DNA of 64,000 nt from Butyrivibrio sp. VCD2006. GTDB taxonomy: Bacteria; Bacillota; Clostridia; Lachnospirales; Lachnospiraceae. A program made the position numbers and the translations under genes. Numbering within the stretch: the first letter of the stretch is position 1; each line of letters starts with the position of its first letter. Positions 1-8,995 of this stretch are shown here, piece by piece. The DNA lies in the NCBI RefSeq assembly GCF_000423925.1, contig NZ_AUIX01000025.1:1-64000 (forward strand), read 5' to 3'. Below the pieces are notes generated by a model that saw only the letters and a program-made list of their open reading frames with translations, searched no databases and was not told the origin of the DNA.

Positions 1-1010
1 ATACAGCACTTATCGGTCTCATATATTATGAGGCTCCTGAAGAGGAGAGGAATTTCAACACTCTTGTTGAGATGATCAATTCCATGGAGATAAGGGAAGA
101 TGATGAATCATTTAAAAATGCAGTGGATATCTTGTTTGAAAAACTTGCTGAGAAAAATCCGGATCACTTTGCGGTAAGGCAGTATGCAAAATATCGCCTT
201 GCAGCAGGCAAGACCGCGAAATCCATCCTTGTGAGCTGCGGTGCGAGACTTGCTCCTTTTGATATTCCGCAGGTCAGGGAGATTATGGAATATGATGAGC
301 TGGAGCTTGATACGATAGGAGATAAGAAGACAATTCTGTTCCTTATCATGTCAGATACGGACCCAACGTTTAACTTCATGGTGTCGATGATCTATTCACA
401 GCTTTTCAATATCTTATGTGAAAAGGCGGATGACGTATATCATGGAAGATTACCGGTTCATGTCCGCTGCCTTATAGATGAGGCAGCGAATATTGGTCAG
501 ATCCCTAACCTGGAGAAACTCATGGCGACTATCAGAAGCCGTGAGATATCAGCAGCGCTGGTACTTCAGGCAAAGTCACAGCTTAAGGCAATATACAAGG
601 ATAACGCAGAGACAATCTGTGCTAACTGTGATTCGCAGATATTCCTAGGTGGTACTGAGCAGTCAACTCTTAAGGATCTGAATGCCCTTCTTGGCAAGGA
701 AACCATCGATATGTACAACACCGGTGAATCCCGCGGTACATCGCAGAGCTACAACATGAACTACCAGAAGCTGGGGCATGATCTCATGAGCATAGATGAG
801 CTTGCAGTTATGGATGGTTCCAAATGTATCGTGCAGGTGAGAGGCGTAAGACCTTTCCTGTCAGACAAATACGACCTTACACAGCATCCGAATTTCAAAT
901 ATACAGCGGATGCAGATAAGAAGAACTGGTTTGATGTTGAGAAATTCTTAGACCACAAGCTGGTTCTGAAGGAAGATGATGAGTATGAAGTCATCGAAGT
1001 AGAAGAATAA
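1..1010 (+). CDS. virD4: VirD4/TraG-type coupling ATPase (CD1115 family), 5'-truncated by window edge
   Basis: C-terminal ~335 residues of a type IV coupling protein. The reading frame is open from base 3 with no stop, so the ATG at 72 is internal and the gene begins before the window. The protein couples the relaxosome-DNA complex to the conjugation channel at the membrane. A Walker-B-like segment (CLIDEAANIG, around 470-500) is followed by the helix-rich LEKLMATIRSREIS and LQAKSQL segments typical of TraG/VirD4. The Walker A and N-terminal membrane segments would lie upstream. The C-terminus is acidic. Position ahead of Maff2, VirB6-like and PrgI matches clostridial CD1115-type ICEs. Family assignment is firm; transfer competence cannot be judged. 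Confidence 0.9.
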   Translation, partial: TALIGLIYYEAPEEERNFNTLVEMINSMEIREDDESFKNAVDILFEKLAEKNPDHFAVRQYAKYRLAAGKTAKSILVSCGARLAPFDIPQVREIMEYDELELDTIGDKKTILFLIMSDTDPTFNFMVSMIYSQLFNILCEKADDVYHGRLPVHVRCLIDEAANIGQIPNLEKLMATIRSREISAALVLQAKSQLKAIYKDNAETICANCDSQIFLGGTEQSTLKDLNALLGKETIDMYNTGESRGTSQSYNMNYQKLGHDLMSIDELAVMDGSKCIVQVRGVRPFLSDKYDLTQHPNFKYTADADKKNWFDVEKFLDHKLVLKEDDEYEVIEVEE

Positions 1011-1256
1011 TATTTGGTAAGAGGCTTGCGGAAATGTCAATAAAAGGCATATCCATAGAGCTTTTTATATTGCCCCCAAAATGGGCAGACATGGCCATGT
1101 ATCCGGAGTCAGTCGACGGGCTTCGGAAAGTAACTATCAACCGGCACCTCAGTAACACGAGAGGTGTCGCTACCTAAAAACAATTATTAGAAAGGAGAAG
1201 AATCCGGTTAACGGTATTTAGGTAATAAATACACGATATCAGATTCAAGAGTTATC
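1011..1256. other. Structured non-coding leader between virD4 and maff2
   Basis: No convincing ORF in 245 bases. It holds several short inverted repeats: TGCCC/GGGCA (1071-1075 with 1083-1087), a perfect 12-bp palindrome ACATGGCCATGT (1089-1100), and an 8-bp arm pair GGCACCTC/GAGGTGTC (1143-1150 with 1161-1168, one G-U pair). A strong Shine-Dalgarno-like AAAGGAG at about 1191 has no start codon at usable distance. The region may be a structured 5' leader for the next gene; function is unknown. Confidence 0.4.
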
Positions 1257-1469
1257 ATGGGATTTTTTCAGAGCTCAGTGAGCACATTAGAGACTATCGT
1301 TGTTGCCCTTGGCGCAGGCCTTGGTGTATGGGGAGGTATTAACCTTCTTGAAGGATATGGCAATGACAATCCCGGGGCCAAGTCACAGGGAATGAAGCAG
1401 CTGATGGCAGGTGGAGGTGTTGCCCTCATCGGTACAACAGTTGTTCCGCTTCTTGCCAACCTTCTCTAA
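1257..1469 (+). CDS. Maff2 family small membrane protein
   Basis: A 70-residue protein matching the Maff2 family of ICE-encoded small proteins. Two hydrophobic segments (about residues 10-28 and 50-70) are separated by a Gly/Asn-rich polar loop (GYGNDNPGAKSQG). This layout resembles small VirB2/TrbC-like pilin subunits, so a role as a channel or pilus-like subunit is an inference from position and topology. It lies between virD4 and the VirB6-like gene as in other CD1115-type ICEs. Its own ribosome binding site is weak (AAGAG), which is odd for a probably abundant subunit and points to the structured leader upstream. Confidence 0.8.
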   Translation: MGFFQSSVSTLETIVVALGAGLGVWGGINLLEGYGNDNPGAKSQGMKQLMAGGGVALIGTTVVPLLANLL

Positions 1470-1509
1470 TCAGCACCGGAGAAAATTACAACTTCATATA
1501 GTAACCATA

Positions 1510-1545
1510 AGGGACTGGCATGAGACTTTTTCATGACCAGTCCCT
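1510..1545 (+). promoter_or_regulatory. Strong hairpin after maff2 (attenuator or RNA processing site)
   Basis: AGGGACTGGCATGA (1510-1523) pairs with TCATGACCAGTCCCT (1531-1545), a 14-bp stem with one bulged base and a short loop. There is no T-run after it, so it is not a canonical terminator. Its place between maff2 and virB6 suggests partial attenuation or 3'-end protection that lets maff2 be expressed above downstream genes; this is inference. Confidence 0.5.
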
Positions 1546-1579
1546 GTTATAACAAAGAGAATAATACAGGAGAAGGATA

Positions 1580-2446
1580 TTGGAAGCAGTACTTGAACAG
1601 ATTGAGGAGCATTTAAAGGAGCTGATAATTCCGTACCTTATGCAGTGTCTGTCAGAAATGTTTAACTGTGTGAATACCACAGTCGGAGGCATTGCTGCGG
1701 ATGTTGGGCAGACGCCTTCAGCATTTTCGCCCTCAGTTTTTAGCATGATCAAAACTATATCCGAAACTGTCATAATGCCCATTGCGGGCATAATCCTGAC
1801 TTTTGTGGCCTGTTATGAACTTGTGCAGCTGATCATCAGCTACAACAACCTGGCAAATTTCGAGACCTGGTTCATATTCAAATGGGTGTTCAAGACAGCA
1901 ATTGCTGTAGAGCTTATCACCCACACATGGGATTTTTCCATGGCGGTATTTGATGTGGCGCAGCATGTTGTGGCGGGTGCCGGTGGAGTGATCGGTGCTT
2001 CAACAGCAATAGATGCATCAGCACTTGCAGGGATGCAGTCAACCATTGAGGCTATGGATATCATGAGCATCCTTGGGTTATTCATCCAGATAGCAATAGT
2101 GAACCTGTTTACACAGCTTTCAGCAGAGATCATAAATATCATAGTGATAGCGAGAATGATCGAGATATACATGTATGTTTCAATGGCACCTATTCCGTTT
2201 GCAACCTTTGGAAACAAGGAACACGGCAGCATCGGAATACATTATGTAAAGAGTCTGTTTGCGCTTGGTTTCCAGGGATTCCTCATCATGATATGTGTTG
2301 GAATTTATGCAGTGCTCATCACATCGGTGGCATTTACAACTGATATCGTCGGATCGATCTGGATGGCACTTGGATACACACTGCTTCTTGGATTTTCATT
2401 ATTCAAGACAAGCACAGTAAGCAAAGCAATACTTAATGCGATTTAA
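1580..2446 (+). CDS. VirB6/TrbL-like conjugal transfer membrane protein (CD1112 family)
   Basis: A 288-residue polytopic membrane protein starting at TTG 1580, chosen for the AGGAGAAGG ribosome binding site just upstream. Hydrophobic segments occur at about residues 50-75, 95-110, 160-200, 215-250 and 255-280, matching the VirB6/TrbL-like CD1112 family that forms part of the inner-membrane channel of Gram-positive type IV secretion systems. It sits between Maff2 and PrgI in the standard ICE order. No catalytic motif is expected. Family call is strong from the gene order and membrane pattern. Confidence 0.85.
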   Translation: MEAVLEQIEEHLKELIIPYLMQCLSEMFNCVNTTVGGIAADVGQTPSAFSPSVFSMIKTISETVIMPIAGIILTFVACYELVQLIISYNNLANFETWFIFKWVFKTAIAVELITHTWDFSMAVFDVAQHVVAGAGGVIGASTAIDASALAGMQSTIEAMDIMSILGLFIQIAIVNLFTQLSAEIINIIVIARMIEIYMYVSMAPIPFATFGNKEHGSIGIHYVKSLFALGFQGFLIMICVGIYAVLITSVAFTTDIVGSIWMALGYTLLLGFSLFKTSTVSKAILNAI

Positions 2447-2470
2447 ACAGGCAGGGAAGAAGGGAGACAT

Positions 2471-2854
2471 ATGGCAGCTTCATATATCAGTGTCCCGAGG
2501 GACTTAACAAAGGTAAAGAGTAAGATCATTTTCAATCTTACAAAACGACAGCTCATATGCTTTTTGGTGGCGGCGCTCATAGGAGTCCCGTCATTTTTTC
2601 TTATAAAAAGCGTGGCTGAGGTAAATGTGGCAGTGATGGGGATGATGGTGATAATGATGCCTATCTTCTTCTTTGCCATGTATGAAAAGAACGGACGGCC
2701 TTTGGAAGTATACCTGGGGCATTTTATACAGGCTATTTTCATAAGGCCTAAGAAACGTCCGTATAAAACGGATAATTATTATGCAGCCCTGATGAGGCAG
2801 GCAGAAGCAGAAAGGAAGGTGGAAGAGATTGTTCGTACTTCCATGGAAAAATAA
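2471..2854 (+). CDS. prgI: PrgI family conjugation protein
   Basis: 127 residues. The N-terminus (SYISVPRDLTKVKSKIIFNLTKRQ) and the two closely spaced membrane helices (about residues 30-50 and 52-72) are typical of PrgI, the VirB3-like small partner that usually precedes VirB4 in Gram-positive conjugation systems. The C-terminal part is basic and then acidic (MRQAEAERKVEEIV). The 3' end overlaps the VirB4 start by 26 bases, so the two are likely translationally coupled. Confidence 0.85.
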   Translation: MAASYISVPRDLTKVKSKIIFNLTKRQLICFLVAALIGVPSFFLIKSVAEVNVAVMGMMVIMMPIFFFAMYEKNGRPLEVYLGHFIQAIFIRPKKRPYKTDNYYAALMRQAEAERKVEEIVRTSMEK

Positions 2855-5282
2855 AAAAGAGACCAGGGAGTTTGACATGCCGGAAGGCCTGTCAAAACGT
2901 GAGCAGAAAGAGATAAAGCAGATCATAAAGAACGCGCAGAAAAATGATGGGACGCCAAGGACAGCGCAGCAGACGCTTCCTTTTGAGAGGATGTTCCAGG
3001 ACGGGATATGCAGAGTCGGAAGTGATTATTACACCAAGACGATACAGTTCCAGGATATCAACTATCAGCTTGCACAGCAGGAGGATAAGACAGAAATCTT
3101 CGAGGAGTGGTGCAGCTTTCTGAATTTCTTCGACAGTTCCGTGCATTTCGAGCTTTCATTTATGAATTTTGCAACAGAGATTGGGGATTTTGAAAAGAAG
3201 ATCCGCATAGAGCATCAGGAGGACAGATTCAATGATGTCCGTGATGAGTATTCGGGTATCCTGCTTAAAAACATGGAAGCGGGTAATAATGGTCTGACCA
3301 AGACAAAGTACATTACTTTCGGAATCCATGCTGATTCAATGAAATCTGCAAAGCCAAGACTGGTGCATATCGAGATGGATATCCTTAATAACTTCAAGAG
3401 ACTGGGTGTCCTGGCACATACCATGAATGGATATGAGAGACTTGAGCTCATGCATAAGCAGCTCCATATTGGGGATAATGCAAAATTCCACTTCGACTGG
3501 AAATACCTTGTGAAGTCAGGGCTTTCAGTAAAGGATTTCATAGCACCGAGTTCATTTGAGTTTCCCACCGGCAGGTATTTTAAGATGGGAGATACCTGGT
3601 GTGCCATGAGCTTTTTGTCTGTGGATGCATCGGATATCAGTGACAGGATGCTGGCAGATTTCCTGGGAATGGAATCAAGTCAGATCGTTACCATGCACCT
3701 TCATTCAGTGGATCAGAATGAAGCGATTAAAACTGTAAAACACACGATCACAGAGCTTGACCGTTCCAAAATTGAGGAGCAGAAGAAGGCAGTAAGAGCA
3801 GGTTATGACATGGATGTGCTACCGTCAGACCTTGTGACTTATGGCAGGGATGCAAAGGAACTTCTTAAGGAACTTCAGCAGCAGAACGAGAGAATGTTCC
3901 TCATGACTTTCCTTATCATGAATACGGGAAAAACGAAGCAGGAATTGGAAAACAATATATTCCAGACATCATCCATAGCTCAGAAACACAGCTGTAACCT
4001 GGTGCGTCTGGACTATCAGCAGGAGCAGGGGCTTGTGAGTACATTGCCTCTTGCCTACAACGAGGTGGATATCCAGCGTGGTATGACAACTTCAAGTACA
4101 GCTATCTTCGTGCCATTCACAACGCAGGAGCTTTTCCAGGATCACAGGGGTGCCTTGTATTATGGCTTAAATGCGCTTTCCAACAACCTTATCATGGTTG
4201 ACAGAAAGCTCCTGAAGAACCCTAATGGCTTGATACTTGGTACACCCGGTTCCGGTAAGTCTTTTGCAGCAAAGAGGGAGATTGCAAACTCATTCATGGT
4301 TACGGATGATGACATAATCATCTGTGATCCTGAGTCCGAGTACCGGGCAATGGTGGAATACCTTGGAGGTCAGGTCATCAGAATAAGCCCGACATCGGAC
4401 CAGTATATAAATCCAATGGATATCAACATGAACTATTCCGAGGATGATAACCCTATCATGCTGAAGGCGGACTTTATCCTGTCGCTTTGCGAGCTCATCA
4501 TGGGTTCAAAGGATGGACTTAAGCCTGCAGAGAAAACGGTCATCGACAGATGTGTGCGCATTGTCTACAGGAAATATCTTGAGGATCCCTGCGAGGAGAA
4601 CATTCCTATATTGGAGGATCTCTATAATGAACTCTTAAAGCAGGATGAGCCTGAAGCTAAGTTTGTGGCAACTGCACTTGAAATCTATGTAAGTGGTTCA
4701 CTCAATGTTTTTAATCACCGCACAAATGTTGATATCAATAACAGAATCGTCTGCTTTGATATCAAGGATCTTGGTAAGCAGCTTAAGAAGATAGGAATGC
4801 TTATCGTAGAGGACCAGGTATGGGGCAGAGTTTCCGGAAACAGGGCGATGGGAAGATCCACCAGATATTATATTGATGAGATGCATCTGCTCCTACGTGA
4901 AGAACAGACAGCCGCTTATACAGTTGAGATCTGGAAGCGATTCAGAAAGTGGGGCGGTATGCCGACAGGTATAACCCAGAACATCAAGGATCTGCTTGCT
5001 TCACGCGAAGTTGAGAATATCTTTGAGAATTCAGATTTTATCCTTATGCTGAACCAGGCGGTGGGTGACAGATCGATACTTGCAAGACAGCTGAACATAA
5101 GTCCGCATCAGCTCTCGTATGTAACACATTCGGGAGAAGGTGAAGGGCTTATTTTTTATGGAAACGTGATACTGCCCTTCGTGGACAGATTCCCGAAGGA
5201 GAGCATGCTCTATAAGGTCATCAGTACCAAATTCATAGAGAGTGCAGAGAACAAGGCTGATACGGAGAAAGTATCAGCCTGA
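2829..5282 (+). CDS. virB4: VirB4-like conjugation ATPase (CD1110 family)
   Basis: An 817-residue motor ATPase of the conjugation channel. The N-terminal half has the VirB4 signature region (GICRVGSDYYTKTIQFQDINY; FDSSVHFELSFMN). Walker A is GTPGSGKSF at about residues 469-477 and Walker B is RYYIDEMHLLL at about 677-687. A later TQNIKDLL segment and EVENIFENSDFILML follow the TraC/VirB4 pattern. The TTG at 2829 is used here because it extends into the preceding gene with an AGGTGG site; ATG 2877 is a shorter alternative. Length is as expected and no lesion is visible. Confidence 0.93.
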   Translation: MFVLPWKNKKETREFDMPEGLSKREQKEIKQIIKNAQKNDGTPRTAQQTLPFERMFQDGICRVGSDYYTKTIQFQDINYQLAQQEDKTEIFEEWCSFLNFFDSSVHFELSFMNFATEIGDFEKKIRIEHQEDRFNDVRDEYSGILLKNMEAGNNGLTKTKYITFGIHADSMKSAKPRLVHIEMDILNNFKRLGVLAHTMNGYERLELMHKQLHIGDNAKFHFDWKYLVKSGLSVKDFIAPSSFEFPTGRYFKMGDTWCAMSFLSVDASDISDRMLADFLGMESSQIVTMHLHSVDQNEAIKTVKHTITELDRSKIEEQKKAVRAGYDMDVLPSDLVTYGRDAKELLKELQQQNERMFLMTFLIMNTGKTKQELENNIFQTSSIAQKHSCNLVRLDYQQEQGLVSTLPLAYNEVDIQRGMTTSSTAIFVPFTTQELFQDHRGALYYGLNALSNNLIMVDRKLLKNPNGLILGTPGSGKSFAAKREIANSFMVTDDDIIICDPESEYRAMVEYLGGQVIRISPTSDQYINPMDINMNYSEDDNPIMLKADFILSLCELIMGSKDGLKPAEKTVIDRCVRIVYRKYLEDPCEENIPILEDLYNELLKQDEPEAKFVATALEIYVSGSLNVFNHRTNVDINNRIVCFDIKDLGKQLKKIGMLIVEDQVWGRVSGNRAMGRSTRYYIDEMHLLLREEQTAAYTVEIWKRFRKWGGMPTGITQNIKDLLASREVENIFENSDFILMLNQAVGDRSILARQLNISPHQLSYVTHSGEGEGLIFYGNVILPFVDRFPKESMLYKVISTKFIESAENKADTEKVSA

Positions 5283-5299
5283 TCAGATGGAGAAGAGCG

Positions 5300-7174
5300 A
5301 TGAATGAAAGCATATATGGATCAGGAGATTCCAAGAATACGGGGACAACCCAATACGGAGATGATACCGGCAGAACAAAATCCCTTGGGAGCAAGCTGAA
5401 AAACAAGGATACAGCAAGGAAATATTACGGTGAGATGCTCCGGGGAGAGAGAACTACCAAGGAACTGGAACCTGAGGAAGCAAGACGAAGGGCGAAGATA
5501 CGAGCTAAGCACCATAAAAAAGTGAAGCAGCAGACTGTGAGCGCTGAGAAGGAAAGGCAGACGAACACAGCAAAAAGAGAATCCCAGCAGCAGGATGTGA
5601 GGGATACGATCAGAAGTGAAGAACTGAAATCCACAAGGATACAGAATAAGAAAGCGGCTGAGAATTCGGAGTACAGTTTTCGGAATAGCTCAGCGCTATC
5701 CGGAGTTGCTGATACGGCAAACGTCATATCCAAAGGTGCCGGTATCGGAGCATACATGACCGGAGTAGCAGGGAATGATCAGGATGAAGGTTATGTTGCT
5801 GAGGAAGCACTTGAGACAGGCGGATATGTTGCCAGCGGTGCTGTGAGTTCAGTAACGCAGAAGGTTAAGAGCAGTAAATACGGAAATAAACTCCATCAGA
5901 GAGAACTTAGTGGTGGCGGATCCGAGGCAGAGGTTAAGGAAAGACTTCGAAAAGAAATGCAGAAGAGAGCAGCGGCAAAGCGTGCAGCAGCTGCAGAGAA
6001 TTCAGGCTTTTTTGGAAAACGGCTGACGGATGAATCAACTGACCTTACAGGACTTCTGGCAGAAAGAACCAGGGAGATGGCTGAAGAACATCCCATCATA
6101 GCTATAATCATCCTGCTTCTTCTTATAGTAGTGCTCATGTTTGCAGTGCTTGCAGGAACCTTCGGAATGATAGGTGGAAACAACGGAGATATAGCAGTTA
6201 TCACAACCTACACAGCGGAGGATGAGGAAATACTTGCCGTGGAAGATGACTACAAAGAACTGGAAGCAGGACTTCAGGATAATCTGAATAACTTGGATAC
6301 TACCGGTTATGATGAGGTCAATTACTATGTTGATGAAGTTGGGCATAATCCATACCAGCTTGCAGCGATACTCACTGTTATGTTTGAGAATTATACCAGG
6401 GAAGAGGTTCAGGGTATGCTGCAGACCATCTTCAACCTTCAGTATGAGTTTTACACGGAAGAAGTCGAAGAGACCAGGCAGCATGAAGTCGAGTATTCCG
6501 GAGTTACATGGGTCGAGGATTCATCGCACGAGGATGGAGGTTACTGGCAGCCATACAGCTATACCGTAACTGAGGACTATCAGTATTACATCCTGAATGT
6601 GTATCTGATAAACCATACCCTTGATGAAGTTGTTGAGGAGCTTGGTTTTACTGAGGACGAGATGATCAGGTACAAGGTTCTCCTTGAGACCTTCGGAAAC
6701 AAAAAGTATCTTTTCGGTGAGGATGACTATTATAACACTCCCGATGATCATCCAGGCGATGATGACCATTATCATGTCCCAGGAGAATACCTTACCGATG
6801 AACAGTTTGCGAGGATGCTCCATGAAGCGGAGAGTCATCTGGGAACTCCTTATGTCTGGGGAGGTTACAGTCCATCAGGATTTGACTGCTCAGGATTTGT
6901 AAGCTGGGTAATCAATCACTGCGGTAATGGATGGAATGTCGGAAGACAGACTGCGAACGGCCTTCGAGCCATAACAGATTATGTTTCACCGGCGGATGCA
7001 AAGCCCGGAGACCTTATCTTTTTCCATGGAACTTATGATACTGCTGGCTGCAGTCATGTAGGGATTTATGTAGGGAACGGGATGATGATCCATGCAGGTA
7101 ATCCTGTTAAGTATTCATCCATCAACACACCATACTGGCAGGCACATTTTGATTCGTTTGGAAGGATCAGGTAA
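5300..7174 (+). CDS. NlpC/P60 cell-wall hydrolase of the conjugation channel (CD1108 family)
   Basis: 624 residues, a VirB1-like functional equivalent that opens peptidoglycan for the mating channel. Residues 1-240 are a long charged Arg/Lys/Glu-rich cytoplasmic region, followed by a membrane helix at about 262-285 and an extracellular part. The C-terminal NlpC/P60 domain (about 500-624) shows YVWGGYSPSGFDCSGFVSW with the catalytic Cys, then SHVGIYVGNGMMIHAG with the His residues. The C40 peptidase fold is clear. The gene lies after virB4 in the usual ICE order. Confidence 0.88.
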   Translation: MNESIYGSGDSKNTGTTQYGDDTGRTKSLGSKLKNKDTARKYYGEMLRGERTTKELEPEEARRRAKIRAKHHKKVKQQTVSAEKERQTNTAKRESQQQDVRDTIRSEELKSTRIQNKKAAENSEYSFRNSSALSGVADTANVISKGAGIGAYMTGVAGNDQDEGYVAEEALETGGYVASGAVSSVTQKVKSSKYGNKLHQRELSGGGSEAEVKERLRKEMQKRAAAKRAAAAENSGFFGKRLTDESTDLTGLLAERTREMAEEHPIIAIIILLLLIVVLMFAVLAGTFGMIGGNNGDIAVITTYTAEDEEILAVEDDYKELEAGLQDNLNNLDTTGYDEVNYYVDEVGHNPYQLAAILTVMFENYTREEVQGMLQTIFNLQYEFYTEEVEETRQHEVEYSGVTWVEDSSHEDGGYWQPYSYTVTEDYQYYILNVYLINHTLDEVVEELGFTEDEMIRYKVLLETFGNKKYLFGEDDYYNTPDDHPGDDDHYHVPGEYLTDEQFARMLHEAESHLGTPYVWGGYSPSGFDCSGFVSWVINHCGNGWNVGRQTANGLRAITDYVSPADAKPGDLIFFHGTYDTAGCSHVGIYVGNGMMIHAGNPVKYSSINTPYWQAHFDSFGRIR

Positions 7175-7196
7175 TGAAGATTATCAGGAGGATTTT

Positions 7197-7547
7197 ATGT
7201 TTGAGAGATTGAACCGTTTCAGGGCAGAGCGTGAGAGGATATTGCCCAAATATGAGGAGTACAAAAGGAAGCTTGAGGATGTTGATGCCAGGATCCATGA
7301 AGAGGAAGTGACCGAGATCCTTGGAATAGTAAACAGGGTTGAGATGACACCTGAACAGCTTGCAGAATTCCTTGGCGTTAAGGATGACGATAAGAAGCCT
7401 GTGCCAAAGAGTAAGAAGGCGGAAGCATCAAAGGATACTAAAGCTGAAAAGGAAGCTGGCGACAGATCAAAGGATGATGCTACGGAGAGCTTATCAGCAG
7501 AAAAAGAAAACAAATATACGGAGGATGTGTTAAATGAGATTTTTTAA
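7197..7547 (+). CDS. DUF4315 family ICE protein
   Basis: 116 residues. The start at ATG 7197 is chosen because CAGGAGGA lies 8 bases upstream; longer in-frame starts fall inside the previous gene. The N-terminal 60 residues form a charged helix (LNRFRAERERILPKYEEYKRKLEDVDARI) and match the DUF4315 proteins that follow NlpC/P60 in clostridial ICEs. The rest is a low-complexity Lys/Glu/Asp tail. Role unknown. It overlaps the next gene by 14 bases. Confidence 0.75.
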   Translation: MFERLNRFRAERERILPKYEEYKRKLEDVDARIHEEEVTEILGIVNRVEMTPEQLAEFLGVKDDDKKPVPKSKKAEASKDTKAEKEAGDRSKDDATESLSAEKENKYTEDVLNEIF

Positions 7548-8349
7548 TTCAATAGGTACAAGGGTAAAGGCTCTTGGAATTTCGGTGGCTCTCTGCGGGT
7601 CACTTTTTTGTTGCAGTCCTGTGACAGCATTTGCAGGAGGTCCTGACTGTTCATGTGAGACAAAGTGCACGGAGGATCATATTGATCCTGACTGCCCTAT
7701 CTGCCAGGCGGATTATCGAAACTGCCAGGGCAAAGATCCTGAGGTAGAGGAAAAGTGGGGACCGCTCACACCTGATGGCAACATGGAACTCGTTGATGAC
7801 TACGGCAGCATCGAAGCTGGTGGTAAGCAGTTCATCACAGTCATGACAAAGAACGGCAACTATTTTTATATCATCATCGACCGTGATGATGATGGCAACG
7901 AAAAGGTCCATTTCCTGAATATGGTTGATGAGTCAGATCTGTTATCGCTCATGGATGAGGATCAGGTCAGCGAGTATATCAAAGTAACAGGGATTGGGTC
8001 AAAGGAAGAGAAGGTAGAGGAGCCTGCACCGGTTGTGACTCCTGAGTCGGAACCTGTAGAGGAACCTGAACCGGAGCCTGAAGTAGAGGAAAAGAAGCCT
8101 GTAAATGTAAATGGGATCATGGCACTTATACTGATCGTTGCACTCGGAGGTGCTGCAGGATTCATGTATTACACATCAACAAAGAATTCAAAGAAGAAAA
8201 GCACATTGCCTGACCCTGATGAGGATTACGAGGATGAGGATTATCTGAGCAGCTTTGATGACGACGATGTGGTAAGTCTCGATGATGAAGACGAGGGCAT
8301 CCGTGAGGAGCTGCCAGTGACAGATAAGGAAGATAAGGAGGAAGTGTGA
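7534..8349 (+). CDS. DUF4366 (CD1107 family) surface-anchored ICE protein
   Basis: 271 residues: an N-terminal signal peptide (about 1-33, ending CCSPVTAFAGG), a Cys-rich stretch (CSCETKC...CPICQADYRNC), then the DUF4366 region with KNGNYFYIIIDRDDDGNEKVHFLNM. A Pro/Glu-rich spacer follows, then a membrane helix at about 192-210 and a very acidic cytoplasmic tail. This is the standard type I membrane architecture of CD1107 proteins in ICEs. A mating-channel or surface role is inferred from context only. It overlaps the next gene by one base (TGATG). Confidence 0.82.
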   Translation: MRFFNSIGTRVKALGISVALCGSLFCCSPVTAFAGGPDCSCETKCTEDHIDPDCPICQADYRNCQGKDPEVEEKWGPLTPDGNMELVDDYGSIEAGGKQFITVMTKNGNYFYIIIDRDDDGNEKVHFLNMVDESDLLSLMDEDQVSEYIKVTGIGSKEEKVEEPAPVVTPESEPVEEPEPEPEVEEKKPVNVNGIMALILIVALGGAAGFMYYTSTKNSKKKSTLPDPDEDYEDEDYLSSFDDDDVVSLDDEDEGIREELPVTDKEDKEEV

Positions 8350-8891
8350 TGGTAAGAAAAGAAGCTTTTTCTAAGGAATCTTTGAAGAAGATCTTAAAAG
8401 ACCTGTTCGGCCTCATTGAATATGACCAGTGGATGAACGGATTTAGTGATGAGGAGTATGACAAATATCTTGAGGAAGATGATGATGTGATCATCAATGC
8501 ACTTTCCGACAGATATGTGGATGCCATGTATCCCAAAATCAACAAATGCTGTGAGGAATATATTCCGGATATGGAGGGACACATTGCAGACATGGAGCTT
8601 TCCGGAACAGAGCTTTTCTATTGCCCTGCCATAAAAGTGTATGACGATGTCGAGGCTTATTACTACGATAGTGGCATGGAACTCTGGGATATAAACGAAG
8701 TATATCTCCTGGCTGACGGGGATGTTGTACTTGTGCAGAGCATAAAAATCGAGATCGGTAACTTCGAGCTGGTCTACAGAAATGAGAGGGCGACTCTGAA
8801 AAACAGAGAAGACTTCTATTTTGATGAGGTCAGCTTATTTGAGAATCTGGAAGCTATAGGCGAAGGAACTGTAATGGAGGAGAACGAGTGA
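8349..8891 (+). CDS. Conserved-looking acidic ICE protein, unknown function
   Basis: 180 residues, not recognised. The start at ATG 8349 overlaps the previous stop codon. It is rich in Asp, Glu and Tyr (EYDKYLEEDDDVIINALSD; YDDVEAYYYDSGMELWD), has no signal peptide or membrane helix, and could form a compact alpha/beta domain. Continuous overlaps with genes on both sides place it in the conjugation operon. No function is proposed. Confidence 0.6.
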   Translation: MVRKEAFSKESLKKILKDLFGLIEYDQWMNGFSDEEYDKYLEEDDDVIINALSDRYVDAMYPKINKCCEEYIPDMEGHIADMELSGTELFYCPAIKVYDDVEAYYYDSGMELWDINEVYLLADGDVVLVQSIKIEIGNFELVYRNERATLKNREDFYFDEVSLFENLEAIGEGTVMEENE

Positions 8892-8995
8892 TGGCACGTA
8901 AATCCAGATATATTGCTTATGTGAAAAAGGCAAAGGAAGTAAAGAGAAAGGAGCCTGCAAAGGCTCCTGGAATCCGTAAGGGCGAGGAAAATTGA
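8891..8995 (+). CDS. Small highly basic peptide, 34 aa
   Basis: ATG 8891 overlaps the previous stop (TGATG), and its own stop overlaps the next start (TGATG at 8993-8997), which supports real translation. About a third of the residues are Lys or Arg (MARKSRYIAYVKKAKEVKRK...), suggesting nucleic acid or acidic-partner binding. It was recognised from the overlap pattern because it is too short for routine gene calling. Function unknown. Confidence 0.5.
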   Translation: MARKSRYIAYVKKAKEVKRKEPAKAPGIRKGEEN

